From the NCBI GenBank assembly GCA_039819165.1, contig JBCBSM010000001.1, positions 744,001 to 808,000 on the forward strand: 64,000 nucleotides of DNA. Direction: 5' to 3'. The notes beneath the pieces are model-generated. The model saw only the letters and a program-made list of their open reading frames with translations, was not told where the DNA came from and made no database searches. Shown here one piece after another: positions 17,512 to 25,665 of this stretch (positions within the stretch are counted from its first letter, which is position 1; the number at the start of each line of letters is the position of its first letter). The position numbers and the translations under genes were made by a program. Source of the DNA: Planctomycetota bacterium (GTDB taxonomy: Bacteria; Planctomycetota; Phycisphaerae; Phycisphaerales; UBA1924).

Positions 17512-18408
17512 TCACGGTCCGTCGTCGTCCTGGAGCACCGCGGCCAGCGTTCGCCTGGCGAGCCGTTCGATCTTCTCGTGACGATCTCGGTAATACGGCA
17601 GCTGGATGGCGGCCACGCTGACCGCCCAGCCTCGAGCACGGGTCCAGCTGGCCTCGCTGGGATCGATGACCGACCGGAACGCCCGCCGCGCTCGCGGACC
17701 GAGTTCGTACCACGCGCACGCCAGGTCGCAGGCGGGGTCCCCAACCGCAAGGCCCCCGAAATCGATCACCCCGGCGAGCCGGCCGTCGCGCACGATTAGG
17801 TTGCCGCCGTGCAGATCGCCGTGGATCCACCTGGGTTCGGCCGACGGCTCGGCGTCGAGCGCCCGCTCCCATAGCGCCAGGAGCCGCCGAACGGGCGCGT
17901 CATCGACGATCTGCCGGAGCGCAGCCCGTGTCGCCTCGTCGCGTTCGTCGAGGGCGATGCCGCGACCGAAGTTGTGATTGCCCGGTGCGGGGCCACCCGC
18001 GGTTGGCGCCGCCGATAGTTCGGCGATGAATGTTGCCAGATCGCCGGCGAGCGCATCGGGGTGTACGTGCATCGCGGACCAGGCGGCCTCGCCCTCGATC
18101 CACGGCACGACCGACCACGGTGCCGCGAACAGCGCGCTCGGACGGCCCGCGAAGATCGGCGTCGGCACCGCGATGGACAGCTCTGGCGCGATCCGCGGCA
18201 GCCAGGCCTGCTCTTTGGCGCACTGCGGCACGGCGCGGGGCGATCCGGGAAATCGGATCGCCAGGTCCGAGCCCAGGCGGAACAGCACGTGCGTCGTGCC
18301 CCCGTCGGGCTGCGGCACGATCGGGTGGCCCGCGAGCGTGGGGCGCTGCTCGCGTAGCAGGGAGCGCGCCAGTTCGGCATCAATCGGGAATCGATCCGCA
18401 TTGGTCAT
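17512..18408 (-). CDS. Aminoglycoside-phosphotransferase-family kinase
   Basis: 298 residues from ATG 18408. It shows the APH family signature: PQPDGGTTHVLFRLGSDLAIRFP (nucleotide loop region and Lys/Arg strand), SVVPWIEGEAAW (hinge), the Brenner motif IHGDLHGGNLIV and the metal aspartate in GVIDFGGLAVGDPACDLA. The protein is close to family members encoded by non-resistant soil and marine bacteria, whose substrates are mostly unknown small molecules, so resistance should not be assumed. It is a single gene, downstream of tRNA-Leu on the same strand. Confidence 0.85.
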   Translation of the reverse strand: MTNADRFPIDAELARSLLREQRPTLAGHPIVPQPDGGTTHVLFRLGSDLAIRFPGSPRAVPQCAKEQAWLPRIAPELSIAVPTPIFAGRPSALFAAPWSVVPWIEGEAAWSAMHVHPDALAGDLATFIAELSAAPTAGGPAPGNHNFGRGIALDERDEATRAALRQIVDDAPVRRLLALWERALDAEPSAEPRWIHGDLHGGNLIVRDGRLAGVIDFGGLAVGDPACDLACAWYELGPRARRAFRSVIDPSEASWTRARGWAVSVAAIQLPYYRDRHEKIERLARRTLAAVLQDDDGP

Positions 18409-18462
18409 CGGCGTGTCCGAGGCGAACGAGGGCTCGAACGCAGCACTGGTGGCGGTGCCGAA

Positions 18463-18546
18463 TGCCGGAGGGGGGACTCGAACCCCCACTCTGTTTCCAG
18501 AAGCGGATTTTGAATCCGCCGCGTCTGCCAATTCCGCCACTCCGGC
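18463..18546 (-). tRNA. tRNA-Leu (CAA)
   Basis: 84-base class II tRNA. Acceptor GCCGGAG pairs with CTCCGGC; anticodon stem GCGGA/TCCGC encloses TTCAAAA; the long variable arm is CTTCTGGAAACAGAG-like. Reads TTG. CCA is not encoded. Confidence 0.93.
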
Positions 18547-18911
18547 CGGGCATCCATGGTAGCTTGGGGCTCGGACGACCCGAGTCGTTGGGAAACCACG
18601 AGACTCCCGCATCTTGCGGCCCACCGGGAATACTCCCTGGCTCGCGAGGTTGGAAGAGCATGCGGTTGTTCCCCTCCAACCCACCTTCGACCCGCTGCGA
18701 CCGCCGCGATCCGATGCAGGCGGCGCTGAACGGCACGGGACTGGCCCTCTTCTAGCCAGCCGGGCGTCTGGCCCATCCTGCCCCCGCGACCGCGCGCCGC
18801 AACCTCTTTCTCGCCCCCAGCCGAGTGCTGCGCAGCGACGTCGCCGCGCGAGCCCGGCCCCCGCTCACCAATTGCAGCGCGAGCGATCGCTTTCGCTGCC
18901 GGAGCTATGCC
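18547..18911. other. Intergenic stretch without a recognised gene
   Basis: 365 bases. Beyond the tRNA promoter and the ribosome binding site GGAG (18901-18904) of the following gene I see nothing certain. Confidence 0.5.
18556..18561 (-). promoter_or_regulatory. -10 box (TACCAT) of tRNA-Leu (CAA)
   Basis: Lies nine bases before the mature tRNA; no clear -35 element. Confidence 0.4.
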
Positions 18912-19292
18912 ATGGACCCCCGCTTTGTGACCAAGACCGTCCACGCGTTCCTCGACTACCCCGTCGCAATCCTGCTCGTCGGCGCACCCTTCGTGCTGCG
19001 ACTCGGAGAATCCAGCCCGCTCGCGCTCTGGCTTTCCGTCGCCACCGGAGCGGCGGCCTTCGTCTTGACGCTGCTCACGAACCACAAGCTGGGCGTCGTC
19101 CGGGTGCTGCCCTATCGAGTGCACCTGCTGGTCGATGCCCTGGTCGGCGTCGCGTTCGTCGTGGCCCCGTTTGCACTCTCATTCTCGGGACTCGATGCCT
19201 GGTATTACTGGGCGAACGGCGCGGCGGTGCTGACGGTCGTGGCGTTGCACAAGCCGGCGGCCAGCTCCGATCTGGCTGCCATCGCCGCATAG
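18912..19292 (+). CDS. Small four-helix membrane protein (SPW-repeat-like)
   Basis: 126 residues from ATG 18912 with GGAG seven bases upstream. Four hydrophobic helices are visible: PVAILLVGAPFVLRL, LALWLSVATGAAAFVLTLL, LLVDALVGVAFVVAPFALSF and YYWANGAAVLTVVALH. The repeated V-A-PF-L pattern resembles the SPW-repeat family of small integral membrane proteins, none of which has a known function. Alone in its transcription unit. Confidence 0.6.
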   Translation: MDPRFVTKTVHAFLDYPVAILLVGAPFVLRLGESSPLALWLSVATGAAAFVLTLLTNHKLGVVRVLPYRVHLLVDALVGVAFVVAPFALSFSGLDAWYYWANGAAVLTVVALHKPAASSDLAAIAA

Positions 19293-19377
19293 CGTTCGAT
19301 CGAGACGATTCCCAAGAACAAGGATCGGGGGCGCGGACGCAGCACGCGGCCCGCGCCTCACCCTCATGGAGTTCGTC

Positions 19378-19959
19378 ATGCGATTGCCCCAAGCCCTTCG
19401 CGAGGCCCGCGGTTGCACGCTCTGCGAGCCCGATCTGCCGCTAGGCGCTAGGCCGCTTCTGCAGGGTTCGGGGCGATCGAGGCTGCTGATCATTGGCCAG
19501 GCGCCCGGCGCCGCTGCCCACGAGAGCGGCACGCCCTGGGACGACCGCAGCGGGCAGCGGCTCCGCGAGTGGCTGGGCCTCACGAGCGAGCGGTTCTACG
19601 ACCCATCCTTCGTGGCACTCATGCCGATGGGCTTCTGCTATCCGGGCACGGGCGCATCGGGCGATCTGCCCCCGAGGCCCGAGTGCGCCCCGCTCTGGCA
19701 CGATCGCCTGCTCCGCGCATTCCGGGGCGTCTGCCTGACGCTCTACCTGGGCAAGCACGCCCATGCGCGGTACCTGGGGGACCGGTACGCCACGCTGACC
19801 CAGGCCGTCGCGGCCTACGACGACCTGCTGCCCGAGGCGATGGTCCTCCCCCATCCGTCGCCGCGCAACAACATCTGGCTCAAGAAGAACGCCTGGTTCC
19901 TCGAACTGGCCGTGCCCCGGCTCCGCCAGGCCGTAGGAGAACTGCTGCGCGCCTCATGA
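19378..19959 (+). CDS. Uracil-DNA-glycosylase-family protein
   Basis: About 193 residues from ATG 19378, with GGAG six bases upstream; ATG 19366 is in frame but has no ribosome binding site. Motif 1, LLIIGQAPGAAAHESGTPWDD, and motif 2, VLPHPSPRNNIWLKKN, are those of the uracil-DNA glycosylase superfamily. Two cysteines near the N-terminus (GCTLCEPD) recall the iron-sulfur members, but the second pair of ligands is not evident, so a cluster is doubtful. Probably removes uracil or another damaged base; some members are not active glycosylases. Confidence 0.8.
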   Translation: MRLPQALREARGCTLCEPDLPLGARPLLQGSGRSRLLIIGQAPGAAAHESGTPWDDRSGQRLREWLGLTSERFYDPSFVALMPMGFCYPGTGASGDLPPRPECAPLWHDRLLRAFRGVCLTLYLGKHAHARYLGDRYATLTQAVAAYDDLLPEAMVLPHPSPRNNIWLKKNAWFLELAVPRLRQAVGELLRAS

Positions 19960-19972
19960 ACGGACACGAGAA

Positions 19973-20000
19973 GGACCCGCCAGCACCGGCCGACGGGTCC
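19973..20000. terminator. Hairpin between convergent genes
   Basis: GGACCCG (19973-19979) pairs with CGGGTCC (19994-20000) across a 14-base loop. No T-run follows on either strand, so a terminator role is tentative. Confidence 0.35.
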
Positions 20001-20040
20001 ATAGAAGCTCGACGGTAGATGTCAGGAGGCGGGTTGCGGC

Positions 20041-20841
20041 TCAGCGGCGGCGCCGGGCCATGGCGCCGAGGCTCAGCAGGCCAAAGACGGCGGCGGTCGC
20101 CGGTGCGGGCACGATGGTGATCCGGCCGATCAGTTCGCCCTCGGTAAAGACGTCGGTGATGACGTCACCAGGCGCGGTGGTCACGCCGACGATGCTGTCG
20201 AGGTAGTCCGTGGCGCCCGGTCGGCTGAAGAAGAACTGCACGTTCTCGAACTCGTCGGTGCCACCCATTGCATCGATGCCGGCGACAAACGCGGGACCAT
20301 CGGTGATGTCGTTGACCTCGGTGCCGTTGTCGTAGACGCTGCTGCCGAAGATCTCGATCGTCACCGGGCCGAGGAACGAGCCGGACGAATCGAACAACTC
20401 GATGGCGCTGTCGTTGCCGACGAACAGGTCGTTGGTCGGCACGACCATCGATGCGTAGTTGAAGAAGCGATTCACGCTGGTGTCGCCCAGGTCGTAGGTC
20501 ATCGATGCCGACTCGCCCGGGCTGAACACCGGTGGGCCGCTCGGATCCAGGAACGTCGTATCGAAGCCGCCGGGCTGCTCGGAGGCGAAGCGGCCGCTGA
20601 GCACGCTGGTGTCGCCCAGCTCGGCGATCTCGGTGATGCCGGCCAGGTCGCGGGCCATGGTGCCCGACTCGAACACGTCGAACGAGCCATCATGGAATCC
20701 GAGCCAGAAAGGGGTAAACGCCATGCCGCCGCTGGGCTGGACGTTCTCGATCAGGACCTGAACATCCTGGGCCATGGCGGGGGCGGCCACAGCGGCCGCG
20801 ACGCCCATCAGGGCGACGCGCGAACACGTGGTGCGGGTCAT
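20041..20841 (-). CDS. Exported spondin-domain protein with PEP-CTERM-like sorting tail
   Basis: 266 residues, AGGAGG upstream of ATG 20841. Signal peptide MTRTTCSRVALMGVAAAVAA, cut after AMA. The body is a spondin N-terminal-like domain (VQVLIENVQPSGGMAFTPF, FESGTMARDLAGITEIAELG, GESASMTYDL, SMVVPTNDLFVGN). The C-terminus is a tripartite sorting signal: VPAPA, a hydrophobic helix (ATAAVFGLLSLGAM) and RRRR. This is the PEP-CTERM layout with Ala in place of Glu, as common in Phycisphaerae, and would be cut by an exosortase elsewhere in the genome. Probably a surface or extracellular matrix protein. Confidence 0.87.
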   Translation of the reverse strand: MTRTTCSRVALMGVAAAVAAPAMAQDVQVLIENVQPSGGMAFTPFWLGFHDGSFDVFESGTMARDLAGITEIAELGDTSVLSGRFASEQPGGFDTTFLDPSGPPVFSPGESASMTYDLGDTSVNRFFNYASMVVPTNDLFVGNDSAIELFDSSGSFLGPVTIEIFGSSVYDNGTEVNDITDGPAFVAGIDAMGGTDEFENVQFFFSRPGATDYLDSIVGVTTAPGDVITDVFTEGELIGRITIVPAPATAAVFGLLSLGAMARRRR

Positions 20842-20937
20842 TTCTGTGCCTCCTCAAACCGGTGGGACGCACCCCTCCGGTGCGTTCGACGCGTGAGTCG
20901 AGGATGGCACAACGGCCTTGCACGCCGCGTGCGAAAT

Positions 20938-21276
20938 TTACCGCAGGCCGCCGCTACTCTCGTCCGCATCCGCCGACCGGAGCCGCGCGGCGATCCGGGC
21001 CCGGGCGTCGGCCGGCATGGGTTCGCCCGTGGGCTCCGCGGAGCCGCCGGACGCGAGGTCCGACAGGGCATCCTGGATCTGCTCGGCCTGCCTCCGGGCG
21101 TTGCGGCACGACGAGCACAGCGTGCTGTGCACACGCTCGGCGAAGCGGTCGGCGCGGGTCACGGCGGGGTCGCCCAGGTTGGCGCGGATGCGGTCCGCCT
21201 GCTCGCACTGGAGCGTGACGACGAACCAGATCGTCCTGGCGAGGCTACCCAAGCGGCTCAACGGCGGCGTCCTCAT
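20938..21276 (-). CDS. Zinc-finger anti-sigma factor
   Basis: 112 residues from ATG 21276, overlapping the sigma gene stop in ATGA. A Cys (LQCEQAD) and an H-x3-C-x2-C motif (HSTLCSSC) form the zinc-binding anti-sigma pattern of the zf-HC2 group. There is no transmembrane helix, so it would act in the cytoplasm. It is expected to hold the adjacent ECF sigma factor until a signal, possibly oxidation of the cysteines, releases it. Confidence 0.72.
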   Translation of the reverse strand: MRTPPLSRLGSLARTIWFVVTLQCEQADRIRANLGDPAVTRADRFAERVHSTLCSSCRNARRQAEQIQDALSDLASGGSAEPTGEPMPADARARIAARLRSADADESSGGLR

Positions 21277-21848
21277 GGCTGGTGCGCATCCCCGGCATCG
21301 CGAAGATGTTCGCCGAGGCGGGTTCGGAGCCGCGCCTTGGCGCGATGCACCAGCGTCCACAGGTTAGTCGGAGTCACCGACAAAACCTCGCAGATTTCTT
21401 GCGTGCCGAGGCCATCGAGTTCTCGGAGCACCAGCGCCGTCCGCATGGCATCGGGCAGCCGGTCGATTTCTCGGGCCAGGATTGCGCGGAACTCGGCCCG
21501 CTCCGCGGGCATTTTGCCGGCTCCGGGCCACGGATCCTGGTGCTCACGCCAGAACCCATTCTCGAATTCATCGGTCTCCGCCGCCAGCATGTCGGCCAGG
21601 GCGCGGGCGTGCCGCGCGTCCCGATATCGGTGCCGCAGCCGATCGAGCACCTTGTGCTTGAGGATGCCGGTGAGCCACGTCCGCTCGCGGGAGCGGCCCT
21701 CGAATCCGGCCGCCGACAGCGCCGCCAGCAGGCATTCCTGAACCGCGTCCTCGGCGTCCTCGGGGGCTCCCAGGCGTCGGAGGGCAAAGGCGTACAGCGC
21801 ATCGCCGTGCTCGTCGAGCCACCGGGTTGGATCCGCCTCGCCCGCCAC
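21273..21848 (-). CDS. ECF-type RNA polymerase sigma factor
   Basis: About 191 residues from GTG 21848 (GGGAGG seven bases upstream). Region 2: DALYAFALRRLGAPEDAEDAVQECLLAAL and TWLTGILKHKVLDRLR. Region 4: LPDAMRTALVLRELDGLGTQEICEVL, then a helix-turn-helix ending NLWTLVHRAKARLR. The region between them carries an FWREHQDPW segment seen in ECF factors paired with small cysteine-rich anti-sigma proteins. Co-transcribed with the anti-sigma gene; targets unknown. Divergent from the GT87-like gene 59 bases away. Confidence 0.88.
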   Translation of the reverse strand: MAGEADPTRWLDEHGDALYAFALRRLGAPEDAEDAVQECLLAALSAAGFEGRSRERTWLTGILKHKVLDRLRHRYRDARHARALADMLAAETDEFENGFWREHQDPWPGAGKMPAERAEFRAILAREIDRLPDAMRTALVLRELDGLGTQEICEVLSVTPTNLWTLVHRAKARLRTRLGEHLRDAGDAHQP

Positions 21849-21895
21849 CTGGGCCTCCCTCGCGGCCGACCGCGGAGGGCAGGGTACAGCCCATC

Positions 21896-21901
21896 TACAC
21901 T
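21896..21901 (+). promoter_or_regulatory. -10 box TACACT, leaderless-type promoter
   Basis: Ends six bases before the GTG of the GT87-like gene, which has no ribosome binding site. Confidence 0.45.
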
Positions 21902-21907
21902 CGGCGG

Positions 21908-23278
21908 GTGAGGACCCCGCGGATTGCCCCACGCCTGCTTCGGCCACTGCCCTTCGTGGTGCTCGGCGCCATTGTGGTCGCGTGGATCGTCGGCACCGTG
22001 CCCACGGGCAGCATGGCCGCGGCGGTCGAGGCCGGCGAGAGCGTCAAGCGGGCGGGCGACTTCCCCCACTTCTACTTCGCGGCCGACGCGGCCCTCGAGG
22101 GGCGGAGCATCTTCGGCGGCTTCGCGAACTTCCGCGAGGGTGGCTACCTGTACCCGCCGTTCCTGGCCGCGGCATTGACGCCGCTGGTGCCGCTCGGGCT
22201 GGACACGGCGGCGTTCGTCTGGTGGGTGCTGATCGCGGGGCTGCTCGGCGTGCTGTGGTACGCGAGCGTCCGGGAGATGGCGCGGCGATGGGCGCTGCCG
22301 GGCGGTGCGCAGGCGCTTGCCGGCGCGTCCGCGATCGTGGCGGTGGTCTTCGCCGACCCGATCCGGGCCTTCCTGGCGCTCGGCCAGACCGATTCGCTCG
22401 TGCTGCTGGGCTTCGCGGCGCCACTCGTGTACCTCGCCCGAGGTGCGCGGCGGGACCGCCCGACACTGGCAGCCATCGGGCTGGCGATCTCAGCGAGCAT
22501 CAAGTTCCTGCCGCTGGCGCTGCTGCCGTACTTTGTTGCCACGCAACGCTGGGGCGTGCTGTGGCGGTCGATCGCCGGGCTCATCGTGATCGCGCTGCTG
22601 CCCGCCCTTGTGCTGGGCTGGTCGGCCAACCTGCGGTACCTGGGGGCGTCGCTGGCCGGGCTGGGGCAGGTGGTCGGCCTGAGCCCGCCGGACATCGATA
22701 TGCCCGAGCCGCCGACGCTGGCGTGGAGCCGCAGCAGGTCGATCCTCAGCGGCTTCGCGCGGCTGGCCGATTGGTTCGAGCAGCCGCACGCCTACGCCTA
22801 CGCGGGCGCCGCCCTGCTGCTCTGCGTGTGGGCCGCGCTCGCCGCGTGGCTCTACCGACGCCACGGTCTTGGATTTCTCGGGAGGCTCCTGCGACCGAGC
22901 GCCCTGCCCGAGCAAGTCTCCTCTCGGATCGTCGCGCTCGAGATCTGCAGCATCATCGCAGCCATCCTGGCGCTAGGGCCGCAGACCGCCAAGCGGCACG
23001 CGATCATCCTGCTGCCGGCGATGCTGCTGGCCGCCCTGTTCCTCGTCGCCGGGCGTTCGCGGCTCTCCCGAGTGCAGTGCGGCATTGGGCTCGGGCTGCT
23101 GCTGGTGACGTCGGTGCTGCCGGCGCGCTCCGGCTTCGAGATCGGCTCGATCGGCGCCCTGTGGGACGTCGCCGGCGCCATCGGCGGCTTCGGCTGGGCG
23201 ATCGCCGCATTCTCGCTGCTGTTGCTCGATGCCGGCCTGCGCGAAGCACGGCTCGCCGAGGATTCGTTGAGCCACTAG
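21908..23278 (+). CDS. GT87/DUF2029-like polytopic glycosyltransferase
   Basis: 456 residues from GTG 21908. About ten membrane helices. The first loop carries the GT-C pattern: GDFPHFYFAADAALEGRSIF (the Asp and the FYxAA segment), then GGYLYPPFLAAALTPL, as in DUF2029/GT87 polyprenol-phosphate-dependent mannosyltransferases. LALGQTDSLVLLGFAAP and SIKFLPLALLPYF are also conserved. It would transfer a sugar from a lipid-linked donor on the periplasmic side of the membrane. Monocistronic; a TACACT box directly upstream suggests a leaderless mRNA. Confidence 0.8.
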   Translation: MRTPRIAPRLLRPLPFVVLGAIVVAWIVGTVPTGSMAAAVEAGESVKRAGDFPHFYFAADAALEGRSIFGGFANFREGGYLYPPFLAAALTPLVPLGLDTAAFVWWVLIAGLLGVLWYASVREMARRWALPGGAQALAGASAIVAVVFADPIRAFLALGQTDSLVLLGFAAPLVYLARGARRDRPTLAAIGLAISASIKFLPLALLPYFVATQRWGVLWRSIAGLIVIALLPALVLGWSANLRYLGASLAGLGQVVGLSPPDIDMPEPPTLAWSRSRSILSGFARLADWFEQPHAYAYAGAALLLCVWAALAAWLYRRHGLGFLGRLLRPSALPEQVSSRIVALEICSIIAAILALGPQTAKRHAIILLPAMLLAALFLVAGRSRLSRVQCGIGLGLLLVTSVLPARSGFEIGSIGALWDVAGAIGGFGWAIAAFSLLLLDAGLREARLAEDSLSH

Positions 23279-23329
23279 GTCCCGAACTCCGGCAGCACGC
23301 CGAGCATCAGCCCGCAACGGACGCCACCG

Positions 23330-24511
23330 CTATCCGAGCGACGACCCCCGCCGCACGGCTCCCGAGCCGTACCGCGCGCGGATCTCGTCGGCGACGGCGT
23401 CCACCGCCCCGCTCTGCTGCCGCTCGCGCCCGTCGAAGAGGCCCGGCTGCGCGGCGGCATCCGACGCCAGGGCCTCGACGCCCACGCCCAGGAGCCGCAC
23501 GGGCGAGAACGGCCACTCGTCGAACAGTTCCCGGCTGATCGCGAGCAGGTCGGAGGTCGCCGTCGTGGTCTCGGTGAGCGTGCGGGACCGGGTGACCGTC
23601 GCGAAGTCGGGCGTGCGGATCTTGACCGTGACCACCCGGCTGGACCGGCCCGCGCGGCGGAGCCGCCAGGCGACCCGTTCGCTGAGATCAACGAGCACCG
23701 CGTGGCACGCCTCTCTCGTCGTGAGATCGTCGCCGAAGGTCTGCTCGTGGCTGATGGTCTTGACGCCGCGGTCGGTCGAGACCCGCCGGTCGTCGATGCC
23801 GCGGCAGCGCCGCCACAGCGAGCCGCCCATCGATCCGAACATAGTCTCGAGCGTCGCGAGATCCAGGCGCCGCAGGTCTGCGAAGGTCCGCACGCCGTGC
23901 CGCGCGAGCCGGGCTTCGCCGGCCGACCCAACGCCCCAGAGTCTCGAGATCGGCAGTGGGTCGAGGCGTGCCTGCACCTCGCCCGGTCGGATGACCGTGA
24001 GCCCATCGGGCTTGTCCAGGTCGCTTGCGATCTTGGCGACGAGCATGGTTGGCGCCACGCCGACGGATGCGGCCAGACCCAGCTCACCTCGGATGCGCGC
24101 ACGGATCGACCGCGCGATCCGCACGCCGTCGCCGAGGAGTCGCCGCGAGCCCGTCACGTCCAGGAAGGCCTCGTCGATGCTCAGCGGCTGCACGAGCGGC
24201 GTGTGGTCGTGCAGGATCGCGAAGACGCGGTCGCTGAGCTCCCGGTACCGCGCGTAGTTGCCGCGGACGACGATGGCCTGTGGGCACAGGCGCCGCGCGA
24301 TCGCCGTGGGCATCGCCGATCGACAGCCGAAGGCCCGGGCCTCGTAGCTCGCCGCGGCGACCACGCCACGCCGACCGCCGCCGCCTACCAGCACCGGCTT
24401 GCCCCGCAGCGACGGATCGTCCAGCTGCTCGACCGACGCGAAGAAGGCGTCCATGTCGACGTGCAGGATCGTGCGATCGGCAGGATCCGGGCTCGGCTCA
24501 CCCTCGGCCAT
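23330..24511 (-). CDS. dinB: DNA polymerase IV
   Basis: 393 residues, a Y-family translesion polymerase. ILHVDMDAFFASVEQ (first metal ligands), VAAASYEARAFGCRSAMP, the catalytic SIDEAFLDVTG, the thumb HhH motif LWGVGSAGEARLARHGV, and a little-finger domain. A C-terminal QPGLFDG resembles the beta-clamp binding peptide (QxxLF). It bypasses damaged bases with low fidelity. ATG 24511 has no close ribosome binding site; TAGCAT ends six bases upstream. No LexA-type box was noticed. Confidence 0.95.
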   Translation of the reverse strand: MAEGEPSPDPADRTILHVDMDAFFASVEQLDDPSLRGKPVLVGGGGRRGVVAAASYEARAFGCRSAMPTAIARRLCPQAIVVRGNYARYRELSDRVFAILHDHTPLVQPLSIDEAFLDVTGSRRLLGDGVRIARSIRARIRGELGLAASVGVAPTMLVAKIASDLDKPDGLTVIRPGEVQARLDPLPISRLWGVGSAGEARLARHGVRTFADLRRLDLATLETMFGSMGGSLWRRCRGIDDRRVSTDRGVKTISHEQTFGDDLTTREACHAVLVDLSERVAWRLRRAGRSSRVVTVKIRTPDFATVTRSRTLTETTTATSDLLAISRELFDEWPFSPVRLLGVGVEALASDAAAQPGLFDGRERQQSGAVDAVADEIRARYGSGAVRRGSSLG

Positions 24512-24517
24512 GCCTAG

Positions 24518-24523
24518 ATGCTA
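24518..24523 (-). promoter_or_regulatory. -10 box TAGCAT, leaderless-type promoter of dinB
   Basis: Six bases before the ATG. Confidence 0.5.
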
Positions 24524-24643
24524 GAGCGTCCTCATCGTAGTTGGGCCTTATGCGTCAGCTCAGGCCCGCCGGATTCACTCCGGCGCGGCGGTACGAGAGC
24601 GAGTGTGCGGCCGGACGGCCGCTACGGAGCGCTCAAAGGAGCT

Positions 24644-25573
24644 CTAGACGAAGGCCCGCGAATCCCGCACGCCCAGCGCGCGGTAGATCTCCCGGGTCGC
24701 CGTCGAGCGGTTGAGCGTATAGAAGTGCAGGCCGGCGACCTTGTGGTCCAGCAGGTCGCGGCACTGCTCGGTCGCCCAGTGCACGCCCACGCGACGGACG
24801 GCCTCGGCGTCGTCGCCCGCCCGCCGCAGCGCCCGCAGCAGCGACGCCGGGAAGCGGGCGCCCGCCGCGAGTTCGGCCATCCGACGCATGCCCTTGACGC
24901 TCGTGACGGGCATGATGCCCGCGACGATGGGGACGCGGACGCCCGCCAGCTCGCACCGCTCGCGGAAGTCGTAGAAGTCGCGATTCTCGAAGAAAAGCTG
25001 CGTGGCGATGAAGTCGGCGCCCGCATCGACCTTGGCCTTGAGGTGGTCCATCTCCTCGAGACGGTTGGGTGTTGCGGGGTGGCCCTCCGGGTAGCCGCCC
25101 ACGCCGATGCCGAGCTGCGTGCCCCGCTCGAGGTGCCGCTCCGAGAACCCCCGGATCGCCCGTACGACGTCGATGCCATGGCGGAAGTGCTCGAAGGGGT
25201 CGCCGCTCGACTGGTCGTAGTTGCCCGGCGGATCGCCGCCCAGCGCCATGATGTTCCGCACGCCCGCGGCCGCGTAGCCCTCGAGCATCTGCTCGACCTC
25301 CGCGGGCGTGTGGCAGACGCCGGTCAGGTGCGGGATGGGCGTCAGCGGGCTCTCGCGGCGGATGCGATGCACGAGGTCCCGCGTCAATTCCCGGGTCGAG
25401 CCACCCGCGCCGTAGGTCACCGAGACGAACGACGGCCGCAGCGGCACCAGCTCGTGCACGGCGTCGAACAGGCCCTCGGCGGCCTCGGCGGAACGCGGCG
25501 GGAAGAACTCGAAGCTCGCCGTCGTACCGTCGCGCTCGAAGATGTCTCGGATGTGGTCGGCCGTCGCGGTCAC
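24644..25573 (-). CDS. metF: Methylenetetrahydrofolate reductase
   Basis: 309 residues from GTG 25573, close to the usual 290-300. It makes 5-methyltetrahydrofolate for methionine synthesis, using FAD. Conserved blocks: SFEFFPPRSAEAAEGLF near the N-terminus (with the catalytic Glu), SVTYGAGGSTRE, HLTGVCHTPAEVEQML, IMALGGDPPGN, GVGGYPEGHPAT, AGADFIATQLFFEN, and GLHFYTLNRS at the end. The gene is downstream of the SecA-like operon by 92 bases but has its own TATCAT box five bases before the start and no ribosome binding site, so it can be transcribed separately. Confidence 0.96.
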   Translation of the reverse strand: MTATADHIRDIFERDGTTASFEFFPPRSAEAAEGLFDAVHELVPLRPSFVSVTYGAGGSTRELTRDLVHRIRRESPLTPIPHLTGVCHTPAEVEQMLEGYAAAGVRNIMALGGDPPGNYDQSSGDPFEHFRHGIDVVRAIRGFSERHLERGTQLGIGVGGYPEGHPATPNRLEEMDHLKAKVDAGADFIATQLFFENRDFYDFRERCELAGVRVPIVAGIMPVTSVKGMRRMAELAAGARFPASLLRALRRAGDDAEAVRRVGVHWATEQCRDLLDHKVAGLHFYTLNRSTATREIYRALGVRDSRAFV

Positions 25574-25578
25574 GCCGG

Positions 25579-25584
25579 ATGATA
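25579..25584 (-). promoter_or_regulatory. -10 box TATCAT, leaderless-type promoter of metF
   Basis: Five bases before the GTG start. Confidence 0.5.
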
Positions 25585-25665
25585 TATCGGCCGGGGCGAG
25601 CGCCCGCTTGCCGCGGGGATGATCCGCGGCGGGCACGCAAGGCGTCGGATCGGTGCTCCGGCGGC

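Noticed and set aside
17512-18408. Antibiotic resistance gene
   Set aside because: APH-family kinases are widespread with other substrates; nothing ties this one to aminoglycosides, and no mobile element is next to it.
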